In this document: positions 7,630 through 10,332 of the stretch, piece by piece | How the letters are laid out: the number at the start of each line of letters is the position of its first letter | Position numbering within the stretch: position 1 is the first letter of the stretch | DNA from: Flavobacteriaceae bacterium | GTDB taxonomy: Bacteria; Bacteroidota; Bacteroidia; Flavobacteriales; Flavobacteriaceae | Assembly: GCA_023145595.1 (NCBI GenBank) | Contig: JAGLDM010000221.1 | Location: 1 to 10,332, forward strand | Length of the DNA: 10,332 nucleotides | Direction: 5' to 3' | Position numbers and translations under genes: made by a program | The notes under the pieces: model-generated | Databases searched by the model: none | Told to the model about the DNA's origin: nothing | The model's input: only the letters and a program-made list of their open reading frames with translations

Positions 7630-7646
7630 TAATTACGGTTGGAAGT
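7630..7646 (-). repeat. Candidate right inverted repeat of the IS630 element
   Basis: Read on the minus strand, this is ACTTCCAACCGTAATTA and matches the left repeat with a CC insertion and one substitution. It starts three bases after the transposase stop codon. The outer limit is uncertain because no matching TA duplication could be assigned. Confidence 0.35.
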
Positions 7647-7749
7647 CGTCAGGTTAATAAGATATATGCTTGAGTGTGATTTTAACTTTAAATATCATGC
7701 AAATAAAAGCCTTTAAATAGAAAAAATTTGGATGAAATTAGGGTTTCTG

Positions 7750-8874
7750 TTATCGTTCCAATATCTGATTGATTATAAAATTATAATCTTCTGAATTATT
7801 CACAAAATCAAGATCCGAAACATCAATGACTAAGGTGTTTAACTCTTTTTCTGACTTGATAAAAGTGGAATACCCCAAATGAATTTTCTCTAAGTAAGAA
7901 GACTCAATATTTTGTTCATAATCGCGCCCTCTCTTTTTAATATTTTCTAAAAGACGTTCTGTATTTTGATATAAATACACATAAATATCTGGTTTGTTGA
8001 TTTCCTTGTACATCACATCGAACATAGTTCTGTATAAAGCATATTCATCTTTTTGTAAAGAGATTTGAGCAAAAATAAGAGATTTGAAGATGTAGTAATC
8101 AGAGACAGTAAAGTTTCTGAATAAATCAAATTGAGCCAAATCATCAGAAAGTTGACTGTAGCGATCTGCTAAAAAACTCATTTCAAGCGGAAAAGCATAC
8201 CGCTCCATATCTTCGTAATATTTTGGTAAAAAAGGGTTGTCTGCAAATCGTTCCAACACCAATTTCGCATTATACTCTTCACCAATCATTTTGGCTAAGG
8301 TGGTTTTCCCGGCACCTATATTCCCTTCAATTGCAATGTAATTATATCTTTCTAATAGTGATGATGGACGTGTAATCTCTTCTTTTATTTTGATAATTTC
8401 ACTGGTATCAGTACAATTATCTAAACAAGATGAAATGGTTTCTTTTTCAATAGGGTGCCTAAAGTTAGGGGCTATCTCAGTTAATGGAACTAGCACAAAT
8501 TTGCGTTCTAACATTCTTGGGTGTGGAACAATTAGATTCGGACTAAAAATAATCTCATCCTCAAATAGCAAAATGTCAATGTCTATATTTCTTGCGGAAT
8601 ATTCCTTCTTTTCATTGCGTTCTCTACCTAAGGAATTTTCAATATTTAAAAGTGTATTTAGTAAACTCTCTGGATTCAAATTTGTTGAAACTTCAATACA
8701 GATATTATAAAAATCTTCACTTTCAAAACCCCAAGATTTGGTTTGATAAACAGAAGAAGTTTTTCGAATAGCACCTGCCAAATCACTTATTAAATCAACC
8801 GCATTTTGAAGGTTTCTGAGCTTGTCTCCTTGGTTGCTTCCTATGGATATATATATGGTTCTTAAAATTTTCAT
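7750..8874 (-). CDS. folK: HPPK-deoxynucleoside kinase fusion protein
   Basis: This 374-residue cytoplasmic protein joins two enzymes. Residues 1-155 are 6-hydroxymethyl-7,8-dihydropterin pyrophosphokinase, which moves pyrophosphate from ATP to the pterin in folate synthesis. Its motifs are GSNQGD (12-17), SVYQTKSWGFESEDFYN (41-57) and RNIDIDILLFED (95-106), with Mg-binding D98 and D100, and VPHPRMLERKFVLVPL (116-131). After a linker of about 20 residues, residues 177-374 form a deoxynucleoside kinase of the dGK/dAK type. It shows the P-loop GNIGAGKTT (184-192), ERFADNPFL (208-216), the DRY motif (237-239) and an arginine lid, KRGRDYEQNI (314-323). This half salvages deoxynucleosides to monophosphates; which base it prefers cannot be read. 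The linker holds no stop or shift. The ATG at 8872-8874 precedes the first HPPK strand. The gene is divergent from sppA, 130 bp apart. Its own promoter is unclear; CAAAGAAA at 8884-8891 is one mismatch from the reversed -7 consensus. Confidence 0.93.
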   Translation of the reverse strand: MKILRTIYISIGSNQGDKLRNLQNAVDLISDLAGAIRKTSSVYQTKSWGFESEDFYNICIEVSTNLNPESLLNTLLNIENSLGRERNEKKEYSARNIDIDILLFEDEIIFSPNLIVPHPRMLERKFVLVPLTEIAPNFRHPIEKETISSCLDNCTDTSEIIKIKEEITRPSSLLERYNYIAIEGNIGAGKTTLAKMIGEEYNAKLVLERFADNPFLPKYYEDMERYAFPLEMSFLADRYSQLSDDLAQFDLFRNFTVSDYYIFKSLIFAQISLQKDEYALYRTMFDVMYKEINKPDIYVYLYQNTERLLENIKKRGRDYEQNIESSYLEKIHLGYSTFIKSEKELNTLVIDVSDLDFVNNSEDYNFIINQILER

Positions 8875-8913
8875 GTATGACTACAAAGAAAAGAAACACG
8901 CATAAGAAAAGTG

Positions 8914-8921
8914 TATATTTG
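8914..8921 (+). promoter_or_regulatory. Candidate sppA -7 element (TATATTTG)
   Basis: This is an exact match to the Bacteroidota -7 consensus TAnnTTTG, in the divergent gap between folK and sppA. Transcription would begin near 8928, giving a leader of about 75 bases before sppA. No TTG lies 17-23 bp upstream, so the support is partial. Confidence 0.45.
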
Positions 8922-8946
8922 TCTTTTAAATTATGAACATTTTCAA

Positions 8947-8985
8947 AAAAAAGTAAGACGCTTAACTTATGGTCTTAACTTTTTT
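8947..8985 (+). other. Terminator-like hairpin in the sppA leader
   Basis: AAAAAAGTAAGAC (8947-8959) pairs with GTCTTAACTTTTTT (8972-8985), with a single bulged A and a 12-base loop. The T-run at the 3' side makes it resemble an intrinsic terminator, yet it lies between the candidate sppA promoter and the sppA start. CTTAACTT occurs twice here (8961-8968 and 8974-8981), so an alternative pairing of AAGTAAG with the first copy is also possible. The stem has few GC pairs and may be weak. Confidence 0.35.
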
Positions 8986-9004
8986 AACAGTCTAAATATA
9001 TATC

Positions 9005-10332
9005 ATGAGTTTCTTTAAAAATGTTTTTTCGAGTTGTTTGGGTGCTTTTGTCGCTTTTGTAGTTATATCATTAATCGGATTTGGAATCCTTGGGGGGCTA
9101 ATTTTTTCGATAGACGAATCAGAAAAAGATGAGGTAAAATCAAATTCTGTTTTAGAATTGAATTTTAAAAACGGAGTTGAAGATTATGTTCCTATTTCTG
9201 ATGAAGATCTTTTTTCGGTGCTGTTTCCTGTAAAAACTTTACAATTGAGTAGGATTATAAATGCTATTGAAAATGCAAAATACGACGATAATATTAAAGG
9301 AATTAGTATTGTTAACGGACTGTCAGGGATCGGCGTTTCTCAAATTCAATCGATACGGAATAAAATAAAAGAATTTAAAGAATCAGGAAAATTCGTAACA
9401 TCTTATGCTAATGTTTATACGCAAAAGAATTATTATTTAAGTTCTGTTGCGGACTCTATTTATGTGACTCCGGTGGGGTCTATGGAATTTAGAGGGCTGT
9501 CTTCCGAGCGATTATTCTTTAAAGATTTTCAAGAAAAATATGGAGTGAAAATGGAGGTAATCCGACACGGGAAATATAAAAGTGCTGTAGAAGGATATCT
9601 AGAAAATGAAATGAGCGATGCCAATAGGGAACAAATTAGTTCTTTTTTGAATTCAATTTGGGGAGTCTTCTTAAACGACATTTCGGAAAGTAGAAATATT
9701 GCAGTTTCTAGACTTACCGTAATTGCAGACGAATTATTAGCAAGGTCTCCAGAATTGGCAGTTGAGAATAATTTGCTTACCAAAGTTATTTATGAAGACG
9801 AGTATGAAAGCGTTCTTAAAGAATTGGTAGGCGATAAAGTAAATTATGTTGGTATTTCAAATTATATTGATACCGGAAAAGGACGTATAGAATCAAGTTC
9901 TTCTAACCGAATTGCTGTTTTATATACTCAAGGAACTATCTTGTATGGAAAGGGTGATGAGAAGTCTATTGGTCAAGAAAGTGTAATAAAAGCAATTAGG
10001 GAAATAAAAAAGGATAAGGAAATTAAAGCGGTAGTGCTTCGTGTAAATTCTCCAGGAGGAGTTGCGCTAACAGCCGATCTTATTTGGAGAGAATTGGAAT
10101 TGTTGAAAGTAGAAAAGCCATTCGTAGTTTCTATGGGAAATATGGCGGCATCTGGGGGGTATTATATAGCGGCAGGTGCTCAAAAAATATATGCTGAGCC
10201 AACTACTATAACTGGCTCAATCGGAGTTTTTGGAACGATTCCTAATTTTAGTGAATTAGCAAAGGATATAGGAATCAATGCAGAACAAGTTTCAACCAAT
10301 AAGCAAGCGGCAGGTTATAGTGCTTTTGAACC
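9005..10332 (+). CDS. sppA: Signal peptide peptidase SppA, 67-kDa (protease IV) type, 3' end missing
   Basis: This membrane-anchored serine protease cleaves leftover signal peptides in the membrane. The frame runs open to the window edge with 442 complete codons. A single N-terminal membrane helix (about 12-35, LGAFVAFVVISLIGFGILGG) anchors it, and the catalytic domains would face the periplasm. It has the tandem arrangement of the long E. coli-type enzyme: the first domain supplies the general-base lysine in GKYKSAVEGY (K192), and the second supplies the serine in MAASGGYY (S383). The oxyanion strand VVLRVNSPGG (343-352) and TITGSIGVFG (401-410) are also typical. About 590 residues are expected, so roughly a quarter is missing. 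The start ATG at 9005 directly precedes the membrane segment, and no Shine-Dalgarno site is evident. It is divergent from the folK fusion gene. Confidence 0.93.
   Translation, partial: MSFFKNVFSSCLGAFVAFVVISLIGFGILGGLIFSIDESEKDEVKSNSVLELNFKNGVEDYVPISDEDLFSVLFPVKTLQLSRIINAIENAKYDDNIKGISIVNGLSGIGVSQIQSIRNKIKEFKESGKFVTSYANVYTQKNYYLSSVADSIYVTPVGSMEFRGLSSERLFFKDFQEKYGVKMEVIRHGKYKSAVEGYLENEMSDANREQISSFLNSIWGVFLNDISESRNIAVSRLTVIADELLARSPELAVENNLLTKVIYEDEYESVLKELVGDKVNYVGISNYIDTGKGRIESSSSNRIAVLYTQGTILYGKGDEKSIGQESVIKAIREIKKDKEIKAVVLRVNSPGGVALTADLIWRELELLKVEKPFVVSMGNMAASGGYYIAAGAQKIYAEPTTITGSIGVFGTIPNFSELAKDIGINAEQVSTNKQAAGYSAFE

Larger units (their letters stand above)
6553..7646 (+). mobile_element. 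IS630-family insertion sequence (ends approximate)
   Basis: The element is defined by its transposase gene. Imperfect inverted repeats lie around it: ACTTAACGGTAATTA at 6553-6567 against the reverse complement of 7630-7646 (ACTTCCAACCGTAATTA), which match apart from a two-base gap and one substitution. The similarity continues inward with gaps, as ATATTTG then TCTTTA on both sides, reaching the end of the coding region at about 7601. IS630 elements usually duplicate a TA target; no clean TA pair could be placed at both ends, so the exact boundaries remain open. The element separates the sugar-use genes from the folK/sppA genes and does not interrupt a recognisable gene. Confidence 0.5.

Noticed and set aside
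7686..7719. Direct repeat CTTTAAATA (7686-7694 and 7711-7719) between the IS and folK
   Set aside because: Two copies of a nine-base, nearly all-AT word have little weight, and nothing nearby suggests a function. No clear terminator for folK was found here either.
8390..8710. Plus-strand open frame of about 106 codons inside folK
   Set aside because: It is antisense to a clearly conserved HPPK domain, starts with no recognisable family motif and has no promoter signal. It is a shadow frame.
1..10332. CRISPR arrays, tRNA or rRNA genes, riboswitches, defence or phage modules
   Set aside because: No regularly spaced repeats, cloverleaf-like sequences or characteristic protein families of these kinds were seen on reading both strands.

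Overview
The window is AT-rich DNA from a member of the Bacteroidota, most likely Flavobacteriaceae. The reasons are the protein families (a GH92 lipoprotein mannosidase, a FucP-like sugar transporter, a FolK-deoxynucleoside kinase fusion beside sppA), promoter -7 elements of the Bacteroidota type TAnnTTTG, and the lack of clear Shine-Dalgarno sites before the starts. This placement is inferred from the sequence alone.

Left part (1-6362). The window opens inside a plus-strand gene for a DUF3748/TolB-like beta-propeller protein. A complete FucP-type MFS sugar transporter follows on the same strand. A perfect 42-bp palindrome then separates it from two convergent minus-strand genes: a long-chain acyl-CoA synthetase (AMP-forming) and, upstream of it, a GH92 alpha-mannosidase with a lipoprotein signal. 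The mannosidase and the transporter make sense together: mannose is released from glycans at the cell surface or in the periplasm and then crosses the inner membrane. No SusC/SusD pair, sugar kinase or regulator is present in the window, so this is at most part of a glycan-use locus. The acyl-CoA synthetase has no evident metabolic link to the sugar genes.

Middle (6363-7749). The region upstream of the GH92 gene holds an exact -7 element on the minus strand with a 21-bp palindrome directly upstream, a plausible repressor-controlled promoter. Next is an IS630-family transposase gene with its DDE residues intact and imperfect inverted repeats around it. It lies between the sugar-use genes and the housekeeping genes.

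Right part (7750-10332). A minus-strand gene encodes a fusion of HPPK (folate synthesis) and a deoxynucleoside kinase (nucleotide salvage). Divergent from it is sppA (protease IV type), which runs off the right edge. The sppA leader contains an exact TAnnTTTG element and a terminator-like hairpin.

I saw no tRNA, rRNA, CRISPR array, phage module or defence system. No stretch longer than 300 bases lacks a gene. Nothing here amounts to a clearly new biological system. The points most worth a second look are the putative operators around the GH92 and ligase genes, the GH92 subsite motif and the sppA leader structure.
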